A stretch of DNA of 26,438 nt, from positions 1 through 26,438 of the IMG/VR virus record IMGVR_UViG_3300033155_000271. One strand, 5' to 3'. Below, one piece after another: positions 12,872 to 20,941 of this stretch. Each line of letters begins with the position of its first letter. Within the stretch, counting starts at the first letter, position 1. The stretch comes from a virus. The position numbers and the translations under genes are program-made. The notes beneath the pieces are model-generated. The model was not told the DNA's origin. It saw only the letters and a program-made list of their open reading frames with translations, and made no database searches.

Positions 12872-13064
12872 CAAACTCCTTACAGTTATCATTGATGAAT
12901 TTGTAAGTGACAGAGTTGACATGTCTAATGAAGACCTGATGAACGACTTTTATGAAGACAATATAAATAGCAGTGTAGTAATAGCTGATGTGTATGTTGA
13001 CTGGCACTTACCTTTCTTATACAACACTATCAAAGATATGTACATGGTAGTCAAAGATATTTAG
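12837..13064 (+). CDS. Hypothetical small acidic protein
   Basis: 75 residues, with AGGAG at good spacing before ATG 12837. Acidic and helical (LLTVIIDEFVSDRVDMSNED, LMNDFYEDN), ending LYNTIKDMYMVVKDI. No motif recognised. Ends nine bases before the DNA polymerase start. Confidence 0.65.
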   Translation: MSVTQKMLERNDKLLTVIIDEFVSDRVDMSNEDLMNDFYEDNINSSVVIADVYVDWHLPFLYNTIKDMYMVVKDI

Positions 13065-13073
13065 GAGAAACTA

Positions 13074-15011
13074 ATGAAGAGAGTTTACGGAGCTGATATT
13101 GAAGCTGATGGGTTACTAGATACCATAACCAAAATCTGGTGCATGAGTAATACCGAGCTTGATGAGAACTTAAAAGTTGTTCGCTCCTTTACTCTCACTG
13201 AGTACAATGATATTCAGGATATGTTTAGTGACCCTGACAACATTCTTATCATGCACAATGGCCTTGGCTATGATGGGCCAGCTGCGGAGATGATTTTCAG
13301 TGAAGGCATGGACAGACCCTTCGTAGTTAATGCCGAGATAATCGACACACTAATTCTTAGCTGGTACTTGTATCCTAAGATGGTTAAGCATGGTCTTGAC
13401 CCTCATGGGGAAACACTAGGTATCCTTAAGCCTAAGATTGATAACTGGGAAGACCTCACTCTGGAAGAGTATACACATCGTTGTGAAGAGGATGTACGTA
13501 TTCAGGTTGCCTTATGGCGACAGATGTGGAAGCATCTCATGTTACTATATGGAGATGAGAAAGCTTGCTGGAGAGCAGTACGTCACTTGAACTTTAAAGC
13601 CAAGTGTGCAGCACTGCAACAAGAGTCCAGATGGAAACTAGACGTTCCAAAAACGGAAGAATTGGTAACTGTATTTGCCAAGAAGCATGGTGAAGCTCGT
13701 ACTGCACTCGAAGCTCGTATGCCTCGTGTACCTATCATGAAGAAGAAGTCTAGACCCAAGAAACCTTTCAAAGGTAGTGGTGAGATGTCTGCTCTAGGTG
13801 TTAAGTGGGGAGCCTTCTGTAAGATTCATGGCGTTGACTTTGACAGTACTGAAGAGCATCCTTACCAAGACGGTGACAAGGCTCCTAATGCTGGCTCATC
13901 GACACAGTTGAAGGCCTGGCTAGTTACTATGGGTTGGGTTCCTGAGTCGTTCAAGTATGTGCGTGATAAAGAAACTAACAAGATGCGAGTTATCCCACAG
14001 ATTAAGAATCAGGAAACTGAAGAGCTGTGTGATTCTATCGTGAGGTTGATACCTCAAGAGCCAGCACTGGAGTATCTGCGTGAGATGTCTATCGTCAAAC
14101 ATCGCCTAGGTGTAGTCGAAGGCTTCCTTAAGAACATGGATGAGTTCGGTTACGTACAGGCACTAGTACAAGGCTTGACAAATACTCTACGCTTTAAGCA
14201 TAAGGTATGTGTTAACCTCCCATCAGTACGTAAGAAGTATGGTAAAGAGATACGTGGTCTATTGATTGCACGTAACCCTGACACTGAACTGTGTGGTTCT
14301 GATATGGCTTCTCTTGAAGACCGTACCAAGCAACACTACATGTGGCCGTATGACCCTGAGTATGTTAAAGAGATGCAGAAGCCAGGCTTTGACCCTCACC
14401 TTGATATGGCACTAGCTGCTGCCTTGGTGACACAGGCTGAGATTGACTTCTATAAATCTTATGATAAGGAGAATGCAACTGATGCTGACTATGCAAAACA
14501 TAAAGACATCGCTGATAACAAACGACATCCGGGTAAGAGTACTAACTACGCTGCTACCTATGGTGCTAAAGGACCAACTATCGCTAGGTCTGCTGGAGTA
14601 CCAGAGGCTCTTGGAGAGAAACTCTATGAAGCTTATTGGGTTAGAAATTGGAGCTTGGTGGCTATTGCTGACGCATGTATTGTCAAGCAATCGCGTGGAC
14701 TTAAGTGGCTTTGGAATCCTGTCGCAGGGCTATGGGTATATCTAAAAGCTGAGAAGGACCGGTTCAGTACATTGAACCAGTCAACAGGAACTTACTGTTT
14801 CGACAGATGGCTCTATCATGTATTGGAAACTCGTAAGCAGTTAACTGCACAGTTCCATGATGAAGGTGTTTGGGAACTTAAGAAGGGCAACCGAGAAGCT
14901 ATGACTAAAATACTGAAGGATGCTGTACAGAAAGTTAACGAGGAACTTAAAATGAATCGTGAGCTGGACGTAGATGTAGACTTCGGACAATCCTATGCGG
15001 AGATACACTAA
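13074..15011 (+). CDS. Family A DNA polymerase with 3'-5' exonuclease (T7 gp5-like)
   Basis: 645 residues (T7 gp5 has 704), RBS taggagaaacta. The N-terminal exonuclease has ExoI ADIEADGL (D8, E10), ExoII HNGLGYDGP and ExoIII EEDVRIQVALW. The polymerase domain has motif A LCGSDMASLEDR near residue 405, motif B RHPGKSTNYAATYGA near 485 (conserved Arg, Lys and Tyr), and motif C FHDEGVW near 594. All catalytic residues expected for proofreading and synthesis are present. T7 gp5 carries a thioredoxin-binding loop in the thumb; the shorter length makes a full loop doubtful here. Its stop is TAATG-coupled to the next gene. Confidence 0.97.
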   Translation: MKRVYGADIEADGLLDTITKIWCMSNTELDENLKVVRSFTLTEYNDIQDMFSDPDNILIMHNGLGYDGPAAEMIFSEGMDRPFVVNAEIIDTLILSWYLYPKMVKHGLDPHGETLGILKPKIDNWEDLTLEEYTHRCEEDVRIQVALWRQMWKHLMLLYGDEKACWRAVRHLNFKAKCAALQQESRWKLDVPKTEELVTVFAKKHGEARTALEARMPRVPIMKKKSRPKKPFKGSGEMSALGVKWGAFCKIHGVDFDSTEEHPYQDGDKAPNAGSSTQLKAWLVTMGWVPESFKYVRDKETNKMRVIPQIKNQETEELCDSIVRLIPQEPALEYLREMSIVKHRLGVVEGFLKNMDEFGYVQALVQGLTNTLRFKHKVCVNLPSVRKKYGKEIRGLLIARNPDTELCGSDMASLEDRTKQHYMWPYDPEYVKEMQKPGFDPHLDMALAAALVTQAEIDFYKSYDKENATDADYAKHKDIADNKRHPGKSTNYAATYGAKGPTIARSAGVPEALGEKLYEAYWVRNWSLVAIADACIVKQSRGLKWLWNPVAGLWVYLKAEKDRFSTLNQSTGTYCFDRWLYHVLETRKQLTAQFHDEGVWELKKGNREAMTKILKDAVQKVNEELKMNRELDVDVDFGQSYAEIH

Positions 15012-15235
15012 TGGCTGAATGGAACTTTAACTTCAAGGCAGGTACTGAACTGATTGAATGTTGTCCTGGCTGTGCTTGTGAGATAATGGTAGACGGAGAT
15101 GGAACTACCAACTGTCCTGAGTGTGGTTGGGAAAATGTCCTACCATGCACTGCTTGCTGTGATTCAAACGGTATGCGGTGTGACTGGGACGCAATAAATA
15201 TATGCACACCTTATAGGGAGCACAAGAAATGTTAG
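15011..15235 (+). CDS. Cysteine-rich zinc-ribbon protein
   Basis: 74 residues coupled to the polymerase stop. Ten cysteines, including CCPGCACEIMVDGDG then CPECGWENVLPCTACC, make two treble-clef or zinc-ribbon-like knuckles (C-x2-C pairs). The start of the second half (CTACCDSNGMRCDW) adds further Cys. Such proteins may bind nucleic acid or RNA polymerase, but no specific family is recognised. Overlaps the next start by 7 bp. Confidence 0.65.
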   Translation: MAEWNFNFKAGTELIECCPGCACEIMVDGDGTTNCPECGWENVLPCTACCDSNGMRCDWDAINICTPYREHKKC

Positions 15236-15522
15236 AAACAATATCTCTGGGAATAGCTATACTAGCTACAGCCTTTGCCCAGAACACATCCTTTACAATG
15301 GTGAGTCGTTCACGCAACCGTGACAACAAGACCTACCATGCTATCTGTTCGGTATTCTCGAATGGACTATGGTTACTTACCTTTGGCCTTTTAGGTACAG
15401 AGTTAATAATCAATGGCAACTACATAATGGCTATACCTTACATCATAGGTACGGTAGCCGGTTCCTTGTTTGGTGCTGAGCTGTCTATCAAGATTGAGAA
15501 AGCTATCGGAGCAAAGACATGA
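15229..15522 (+). CDS. Small integral membrane protein
   Basis: 97 residues with three hydrophobic segments: ~5-20 (ISLGIAILATAFAQNTSF), ~42-62 (VFSNGLWLLTFGLLGTELII) and ~65-85 (YIMAIPYIIGTVAGSLFGAE). A positively charged loop (VSRSRNRDNKT) lies between the first two. Similar small proteins are seen in phage nucleotide-metabolism clusters but I cannot name a function. It is not near the lysis genes, so holin is not the first choice. Ends in an ATGA overlap. Confidence 0.65.
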   Translation: MLETISLGIAILATAFAQNTSFTMVSRSRNRDNKTYHAICSVFSNGLWLLTFGLLGTELIINGNYIMAIPYIIGTVAGSLFGAELSIKIEKAIGAKT

Positions 15523-15839
15523 CTGAAGTAGTTACTGATGGTCTAAAGAATGACTCAGGCAAAATACTTACCAGCCTGTTATACAATGGTGTGCCTAATG
15601 CTTTGATGGGTGCTGCTGAGGTACTAACCTTTGGTGCTGTGAAGTATGAGGCGCACTCTTGGAAGAAAGTAAAGGCAGAGCGATACCTTGATGCCTTCTA
15701 CCGTCACATGTACCAAATGCATAATGGTGAAACACATGATGAGGACTCCGGTCTACCTCACATTGACCACGCTGTAACTAACTTACTATTCATACGTGAG
15801 CTTATGTCAGCTGGTGATGACCCGTTTGGTGCCGAGTGA
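15519..15839 (+). CDS. dATP/dGTP diphosphohydrolase-like protein (MazG superfamily)
   Basis: 106 residues in an ATGA overlap. It follows the phage dATP/dGTP diphosphohydrolase N-terminal-domain pattern: KNDSGK at the start, EVLTFGAVKYEAHSWKKV, RYLDAFYRHMYQMHNGE, then EDSGLPHIDHAVTNLLFI. The conserved Glu, His and Asp residues of that all-helical family are present. Enzymes of this type hydrolyse dNTPs to dNMP and pyrophosphate and shape the nucleotide pool. The gene lies directly before the ribonucleotide reductase genes. Relatives (MazZ) serve phages whose DNA contains 2-aminoadenine, but no purZ is visible here. Confidence 0.75.
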   Translation: MTEVVTDGLKNDSGKILTSLLYNGVPNALMGAAEVLTFGAVKYEAHSWKKVKAERYLDAFYRHMYQMHNGETHDEDSGLPHIDHAVTNLLFIRELMSAGDDPFGAE

Positions 15840-16846
15840 CTGATAAAGTACAGATGCAGACAAAGAAGCTTAGCTATACTTATGATTACGATAAAGCAAT
15901 CGAGTTAGCTAAACTTCAGACTAGCATCTTCTGGACAGACGATGAGATTAACGTAGACAAGGACATCCAAGACATTCGTGTTAACATGTCCTTATCTGAA
16001 TCTCATGGTGTTACAACTACGTTACGATTGTTCACATTATATGAACTGTTTGCAGGTCGTGACTACTGGTTAGGTCGAGTTATGCGTATGTTCCCTAGAC
16101 CGGACATTGAACGTATGGCTGCTGTGTTTGGCTTCTTTGAGCTGAACGTACATGCACCTTTCTACAACAAGATTAATGAGGCACTGCACCTCAACACTGA
16201 CGAGTTCTACCTGAGCTATGTTAAAGACCCTATACTGAAGGAGCGCATGGAATATGTCGAGTCTCTCATTTGTGATGAGGATGATTTACTATCACTGGCT
16301 GGTTTCAGTATGGTGGAGGGTGCTGTACTTTATTCAGCGTTTGCGTTTCTAAAACACTTCCAGGCTCGTGGTAAGAACAAGCTACTCAATGTAGTACGTG
16401 GTATTAACTTCTCAGTACGTGATGAAGACCTTCACTGTAAAGGTGGGGCCTGGCTGTTCGGTCAGCTTATGTCTGAGAAGAAAGCAGCTGGTTTACTATC
16501 AGATACTGATATAAGAGTTCTTGAAATAAGAATCAAGGAGACTGCTGCCCAGATACTGGAACACGAACTTCGTATTGCTGAGATGATATTTGAACTCGGT
16601 CCTATGGAAGGAATAACACTTGATGCAATGCAGACCTTCATTGAGTCTCGCATTAACGTATGCTTATCGCAATTAAATATTGGACCACTTGTAGATAAAG
16701 TAGGTGACAATCCAATAGCTGACTGGTTCTATAAAGATATTAACATGGTGCAATTCCATGACTTCTTTACCGGTATCGGTAACTCTTATAACCGCGACTG
16801 GGATGAAAGCAAGTTCCTATGGAGGGCTTCTGATGATAAACCTTAA
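15836..16846 (+). CDS. nrdB: Class I ribonucleotide reductase small subunit
   Basis: 336 residues from a GTG that overlaps the previous stop (GTGA); ATG 15854 is an alternative. NrdB makes the radical or oxidant used by NrdA to reduce NDPs to dNDPs. Visible ferritin-fold residues: E102 and H106 with Y110 (FFELNVHAPFY), E161 (SMVEGAVLYSAFAF), and E197-x2-H200 (RDEDLHCKGGAW); E70 is a candidate for the first-helix ligand. The radical Tyr position is kept (H-x3-Y). The spacing E-x3-H differs from the usual E-x2-H. NrdA follows after one small gene, as in many phages, with nrdB first. Confidence 0.92.
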   Translation: MTDKVQMQTKKLSYTYDYDKAIELAKLQTSIFWTDDEINVDKDIQDIRVNMSLSESHGVTTTLRLFTLYELFAGRDYWLGRVMRMFPRPDIERMAAVFGFFELNVHAPFYNKINEALHLNTDEFYLSYVKDPILKERMEYVESLICDEDDLLSLAGFSMVEGAVLYSAFAFLKHFQARGKNKLLNVVRGINFSVRDEDLHCKGGAWLFGQLMSEKKAAGLLSDTDIRVLEIRIKETAAQILEHELRIAEMIFELGPMEGITLDAMQTFIESRINVCLSQLNIGPLVDKVGDNPIADWFYKDINMVQFHDFFTGIGNSYNRDWDESKFLWRASDDKP

Positions 16847-17003
16847 ACAAGACATAGCAGATGTGATTGCATCTAAAGGAACTAAGGACGCTGCCATATT
16901 TAAAATAATGTTACAGCCATACTTTCAAACCTTAGCTGAGTGTATACATAACTTGGCAAATACTATAAGGGAGCTTAACAAACATGTCAATGACAATATA
17001 TGA
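16833..17003 (+). CDS. Small helical protein between nrdB and nrdA
   Basis: 56 residues from ATG 16833 with GGAGG upstream; a longer in-frame ORF inside nrdB has no RBS. Predicted helical (LKQDIADVIASKGTKDAAIF, CIHNLANTIRELNKHVND). It overlaps nrdB by 14 bp and nrdA by 20 bp, so it is translated with them. It shows no glutaredoxin motif (no C-x2-C), so it is not an obvious reductant. Function unknown. Confidence 0.65.
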   Translation: MINLKQDIADVIASKGTKDAAIFKIMLQPYFQTLAECIHNLANTIRELNKHVNDNI

Positions 17004-18687
17004 ACAGCTCTCTATTGAGCGCAAACAACTCCAGGCCGAAGGTGAGATACCTATGTGGTTCACTACCGGTGGCTGGCAGTTGTTTAAAGATAAATATTTA
17101 CACGATGCAGTAGCTCTTAGGGATACATACGAGCGTATTGCTAAGACTGCTGCTGGACATTTACCAGCACATATGCAGGAAGACTATGAAGAAGTATTCT
17201 TTCAGCTTATGTGGAAGGGCTGGTTAGCTCTTTCAACACCTGTGTTATCAAACATGGGAACAAACAAGGGTATGCCAGTAAGCTGTTCTGGCCAACTCGT
17301 TGAGGATTCAATCAATGGCTTTTATACAGCTTACCGCGAGGTGGCTCTGCTTACACAGCGTGGGTTTGGCACGAGCAGCTATCTTGGCAATGTTCGGCCT
17401 CGCGGCACTCCTATATCCGCAGGTGGCACTGCTAGTGGTGTTGTTGATGTAATCACTTCGTTTGTCGATGACATGCGTAAGGTTGCTCAAGGCACTGCAA
17501 GGCGTGGAGCCTGGGCAGGGTACTTACCAATCGACCACGGTGACTTCTTTGAAGTTGCTGATTATTTAATGCACTACCCCGATGACCTTAACATAGGCTG
17601 GGTAGTTAATGATGAGTTCATTCAACGTCTGGAGAATAATGAGAAGGATGCTATCCTTACATTCCAGAAAGCTATGAAGGTTAAAGCAGTGACCGGTAAA
17701 GGTTACTTCTTCTTCGTGGATGATGTGAACCGTCACAATCCTGACTGTTACAAAGCTTGGGACTATCGAGTACATGCATCGAACTTGTGTATTGAGATTA
17801 CTCTTACCAGTAGTGAATTGGAAACTTTCACTTGCGTACTCAGCTCTATGAATGCTGCGAAATTCCCTGAGTGGGAGAACACATCAGCTGTACGTGATGC
17901 TACTGTGTTCCTCGATTGTGTTGCTGCGGAGTTCATGGAACTTGCCAGAGGCAAGCCAGGCTTTGAGAAGTCTGTACTGTTTACTGAAAGGCATCGAGCT
18001 TTAGGCTTAGGTGTGCTTGGTTTCCATACTTACTTGCAACAGGAAATGATTCCGTTCGAGTCTTTACAGGCTCAATTTATTAATGCCAATATGTTTAAGT
18101 ACATCAAGGAAGAAGCATTAGCTGCTAGTCAGTGGATGTTTGAGAACTTCCCTGACACTGCTGAAGTACCTCGGTGCGAAGGTAGACGTAACACTCACTT
18201 ATTGGCAATAGCTCCTAACTCCAGTTCTGCACTAATATGCGGTGGTGTGTCACAGGGTATCGAACCTGTCGTTGCTAACCTATACAACCAGCCAACTGCT
18301 GCTGGTGAGATTTACAGAGTTAATCCTGTATTCTTAAAGATAGCTAAAGACCGTAACAAGTTCAATGACGATTTAGTAGATGATTTGATTGAAACAGAAG
18401 GCTCAGTTCAGCACCTTGATTGGTTATCTGACGATGAGAAGCTTGTGTTCAAGACAGCCTACGAAATAGACCAAGAGGTTATTATTCGGTTAGCCTCACA
18501 ACGACAACAACACGTTTGTCAGTCGCAGTCATTGAACCTATTCTTTGATGCAGATGAAAGTGAAGAGCACATCGCGCAAGTACATAAGATGGCCTTCCTT
18601 GACCCTAACATTAAGGGACTGTATTACATGAGAACCAAAGCTGGAGTGCAAGCATCGAAAGGTGAGTGCATTGCATGTGAAGGTTAG
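16984..18687 (+). CDS. nrdA: Class I ribonucleotide reductase large subunit (short, no ATP cone)
   Basis: 567 residues versus 761 in E. coli. The catalytic set is complete: C101 (SCSGQLVED) and C284 (TFTCVLSSMN) as the redox pair, N267-C269-E271 (SNLCIEI) as radical Cys and its helpers, and Y547-Y548 (GLYYMRT) for radical transfer from NrdB. The C-terminal shuttle pair is C562-x2-C565 (ECIACEG). The N-terminal ATP-cone, which in E. coli switches activity off with dATP, is missing, since the barrel begins within the first ~30 residues. The enzyme should therefore escape dATP shut-off, an advantage during phage replication (inference). ATG 16984 follows GGGAGC. Confidence 0.95.
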   Translation: MSMTIYEQLSIERKQLQAEGEIPMWFTTGGWQLFKDKYLHDAVALRDTYERIAKTAAGHLPAHMQEDYEEVFFQLMWKGWLALSTPVLSNMGTNKGMPVSCSGQLVEDSINGFYTAYREVALLTQRGFGTSSYLGNVRPRGTPISAGGTASGVVDVITSFVDDMRKVAQGTARRGAWAGYLPIDHGDFFEVADYLMHYPDDLNIGWVVNDEFIQRLENNEKDAILTFQKAMKVKAVTGKGYFFFVDDVNRHNPDCYKAWDYRVHASNLCIEITLTSSELETFTCVLSSMNAAKFPEWENTSAVRDATVFLDCVAAEFMELARGKPGFEKSVLFTERHRALGLGVLGFHTYLQQEMIPFESLQAQFINANMFKYIKEEALAASQWMFENFPDTAEVPRCEGRRNTHLLAIAPNSSSALICGGVSQGIEPVVANLYNQPTAAGEIYRVNPVFLKIAKDRNKFNDDLVDDLIETEGSVQHLDWLSDDEKLVFKTAYEIDQEVIIRLASQRQQHVCQSQSLNLFFDADESEEHIAQVHKMAFLDPNIKGLYYMRTKAGVQASKGECIACEG

Positions 18688-18905
18688 GAACTTACCCGAC
18701 AAGTGCATGACCTAGTACTTAAAAGGGGCAGGGTTGGTGTGATGAAGTAACCATACACTCAATATGCGTGAGTGAATCCAAACCATCAGGCGAAGCTCTT
18801 ATCTAACCCATAACTAATGACTAGAGGCTGTTGAAAGCATAAATATTCCGCTGGCATCGTACTGCCATCCTATTAATTAATCCTATAATAACGGAGAGAA
18901 CTATC
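18688..18905 (+). other. Leader region of the SSB gene
   Basis: 218 bp without an ORF bearing an RBS. It holds hairpins CACTCA/TGAGTG (near 18755-18775) and TGGCA/TGCCA (near 18854-18870), a looser GGTTGG/CCaAACC pairing around the first, and an AT-rich run just before the RBS (acggagagaac). It probably carries promoter or leader functions for the next unit. No clear terminator or promoter can be fixed. Confidence 0.35.
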
Positions 18906-19573
18906 ATGGCTGAAGCCAAAAAGAAAGAAAGCAACCTCAAGACTGCAAAGGACGTAATCTTTGTCTACTCATCTTGTACTCATGCACAGAAGCAACTGAA
19001 CAAGGATAACAAGCCAGCAATGTCTGACAATCCTCTGGAGTTTCATGGTTATGAGATTAAGATTCTGGTAACTGAGTCTTACTTCAAAGCAATGAAGAAG
19101 CAATTCAAAGGTGCCAAGAACTTCCCTAACGTGAAGGAATTTACTCCTGACGAGTGTGTTGAGAAGTTTGAGATTGATGAGCCTGATGAAGACATGGTTT
19201 TGATTAAGTTCACACAAGGCTGTATGTACGGACCGAAAGGCAACCGTAAAGAGTCTCGTCCTGTTGGTCTGCTAGGTATCAAACGTACCAAGACTAATGA
19301 TGGTGTTGCTTACTTTGACAATAATGGAAATGTAATTACAAAAGAAACTTCTATCGGCAACGGTACGACAGGTCATTTGCAATTCAATCCTGTAGAGAAC
19401 GCTCATGGCCTTTACTTGTATCCAACAGCGGTTTGTGTAACAAACTTAGTTGAGTACGTAATGAAGATGCATTCGGTATCGAAGATGTTGAAGGCGAAGC
19501 TCCAGAAGCTGATGCTGGTGAACCAAGCTTTGATGACGATGGTGGCGACCAGTTTGAAGACCCACAATTCTAA
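18906..19573 (+). CDS. Single-stranded DNA-binding protein (T7 gp2.5-like), tail in -1 frame
   Basis: The first frame is open from ATG 18906 (RBS acggagagaac) and gives a gp2.5-like body: basic N-terminus, EFHGYEIKILVTESYFKAM and VLIKFTQGCMYGPKGNRK, ending TAVCVTNLVEYV at 19460. In this frame the end is basic and unlike any SSB. In the -1 frame, from 19463, comes a typical acidic tail (EDAFGIEDVEGEAP, then GEPSFDDDGGDQFEDPQF) ending in Phe, stop 19571-19573. Joined after V185 the protein is ~222 residues (T7: 232). In T7 the acidic tail with terminal Phe is essential and binds polymerase and helicase. One missing A in the GTAA(A)TGAA run would explain the shift; no classic slippery heptamer is seen. 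The uncorrected frame ends at 19589. Confidence 0.85.
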
Positions 19574-19627
19574 GTTGTACACAAAATAGCTCTGTTCATA
19601 AATCGTGAACAAGGCTAAAACGTGAAC

Positions 19628-19662
19628 AGAAGCCTGTCCTAATCTTGGGATGGGCTTCTTAG
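19628..19662 (+). terminator. Rho-independent terminator
   Basis: AGAAGCCTGTCC (19628-19639) pairs with GGATGGGCTTCT (19648-19659), twelve pairs with two G-U, loop of eight, then a short T-rich end (TTAGTTT). It separates the SSB gene from the exonuclease gene. Confidence 0.7.
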
Positions 19663-19677
19663 TTTGGAGATAACTAT

Positions 19678-20571
19678 ATGGAAGAATTTGATGATAACTA
19701 CTTTACTAACTCATCTGATGTCTTTGGCTCTGGGACTACTCTTAATGTTGATGGTGATATAGCTGTCTACAAGCCCTGTTGTATATTCAACGAGGACTCT
19801 GACCATGACCGGTCTATGATTGCCAGAACTATTACTGGTTTCATTAACAAGCTTGTGGTGGATGCTAATGCAGATGCTTATCAATGCTTCTTAACGACAA
19901 AGACAAACTTTCGTGATGACTTGGTTGCTGACTATAAAGCCAACCGGTCAGATACTGAACGTCCTGTTAATCTAGCCTGGGCCAAGCGTTGGGCTGTCGA
20001 TAACCTGGAGAGCAACTTTCATCCTAAGATGGAGGCTGATGACTTACTGGGTATACACATGACAGAAGATTCTGTGCTGTGGAGTCTGGATAAGGACTTA
20101 CGACAAATCCCAGGCAAGCATCTTGATGATGCAACTCGACAGGTTGTGACAGTCACTGAGTATGGAACACTTAAAGACCTTGGCAAGAAAGCTTACTTCG
20201 ACGGTATGATTGGTTTCTATTACCAGTTACTGATTGGTGATGGCACTGATTGGATTGTTGGCTGTGGTGAACGCTTACCGGCACCGAAGACCAAGATGGG
20301 TACTAAGCGGAAAGGTATAGGTCATAAGGCAGCTTGCCAGATTATTCTGAAGGCTGCAATGACTGATGTTAACAACATCGAGCCAGTACGTAATGCAGTA
20401 TATGCAGAGTACCAGAAACTACATGGTAAATACTGGAAGCACTTCATCGAAGTTCAGGCCCAGTTACTGTGGATGGTACGTGAGCAGAAAGGTGAACACA
20501 TTAAGATGTGGACTTATGATGACCGTGATGCATGGTTTGACTTAGGTACAGGGTTGTTCTTACATGGATAG
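19678..20571 (+). CDS. 5'-3' exonuclease (T7 gp6-like, FEN/PIN family)
   Basis: 297 residues (T7 gp6: 300), RBS tttggagataact. It shows the acidic metal-binding motifs of the FEN family in order: LNVDGDIAVY near residue 25, YKANR, MEADDLLGIH near 119, SLDKDLRQIPG near 137 and LIGDGTDWIVG near 187, followed by the GIGHKAACQ segment expected of the H3TH region. It would remove RNA primers and make 3' overhangs for concatemer formation and recombination. The last codons overlap the endonuclease VII gene by 8 bp. Confidence 0.9.
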   Translation: MEEFDDNYFTNSSDVFGSGTTLNVDGDIAVYKPCCIFNEDSDHDRSMIARTITGFINKLVVDANADAYQCFLTTKTNFRDDLVADYKANRSDTERPVNLAWAKRWAVDNLESNFHPKMEADDLLGIHMTEDSVLWSLDKDLRQIPGKHLDDATRQVVTVTEYGTLKDLGKKAYFDGMIGFYYQLLIGDGTDWIVGCGERLPAPKTKMGTKRKGIGHKAACQIILKAAMTDVNNIEPVRNAVYAEYQKLHGKYWKHFIEVQAQLLWMVREQKGEHIKMWTYDDRDAWFDLGTGLFLHG

Positions 20572-20941
20572 GCAAATAGCTCAGAAAGAGATTGCTATCA
20601 TTCGTGGAGAGAAGTCTATCAAGCAGCAGTACAAGTGTCCGATTTGTTCTGGCTCTCTTGCTGCTGGTGTGTCTGCCCTAGACCACTGCCATACTACCGG
20701 ACGTTTACGTTCTGTACTGTGTGGTACTTGTAATAGAAATGAAGGCAAGGTATTGAAGGCTATGGTTTACATGGCTAAGAAGATACACCCTGTCTGGACA
20801 AATAAAGTGGCATGGTTACGAAGATTAGCTGACTACCTTGAATGGCATGAGCAGAATCCTAGTAACTTAATACACCCTACATTTGATATGGCCAAGGGTA
20901 AACAAAAGCCTAAGAAACGGGCTAGGAGAAAGAAAGTATGA
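20564..20941 (+). CDS. Endonuclease VII-type Holliday-junction resolvase
   Basis: 125 residues (T4 endonuclease VII: 157). HNH/treble-clef signature: zinc cysteines C25-x2-C28 and C53-x2-C56, with catalytic D40-H41-x-H43 (ALDHCHTTG) and N57 (CNRNEG). The positions of Asp40, His41 and His43 equal those of the T4 enzyme. The last ~15 residues are very basic (KGKQKPKKRARRKKV), suitable for DNA binding. It resolves four-way and branched DNA before packaging. Starts within the exonuclease gene and ends in an ATGA overlap with the next. Confidence 0.9.
   Translation: MDRQIAQKEIAIIRGEKSIKQQYKCPICSGSLAAGVSALDHCHTTGRLRSVLCGTCNRNEGKVLKAMVYMAKKIHPVWTNKVAWLRRLADYLEWHEQNPSNLIHPTFDMAKGKQKPKKRARRKKV

Noticed and set aside
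15519-15839. Evidence for a 2-aminoadenine (Z) genome from the MazZ-like protein
   Set aside because: No PurZ or DatZ gene is visible in the window, and relatives of this hydrolase occur in phages with ordinary DNA.
19412-19612. Minus-strand ORFs such as this one
   Set aside because: All minus-strand ORFs overlap well-supported + strand genes, lack ribosome binding sites and show no recognisable domains.
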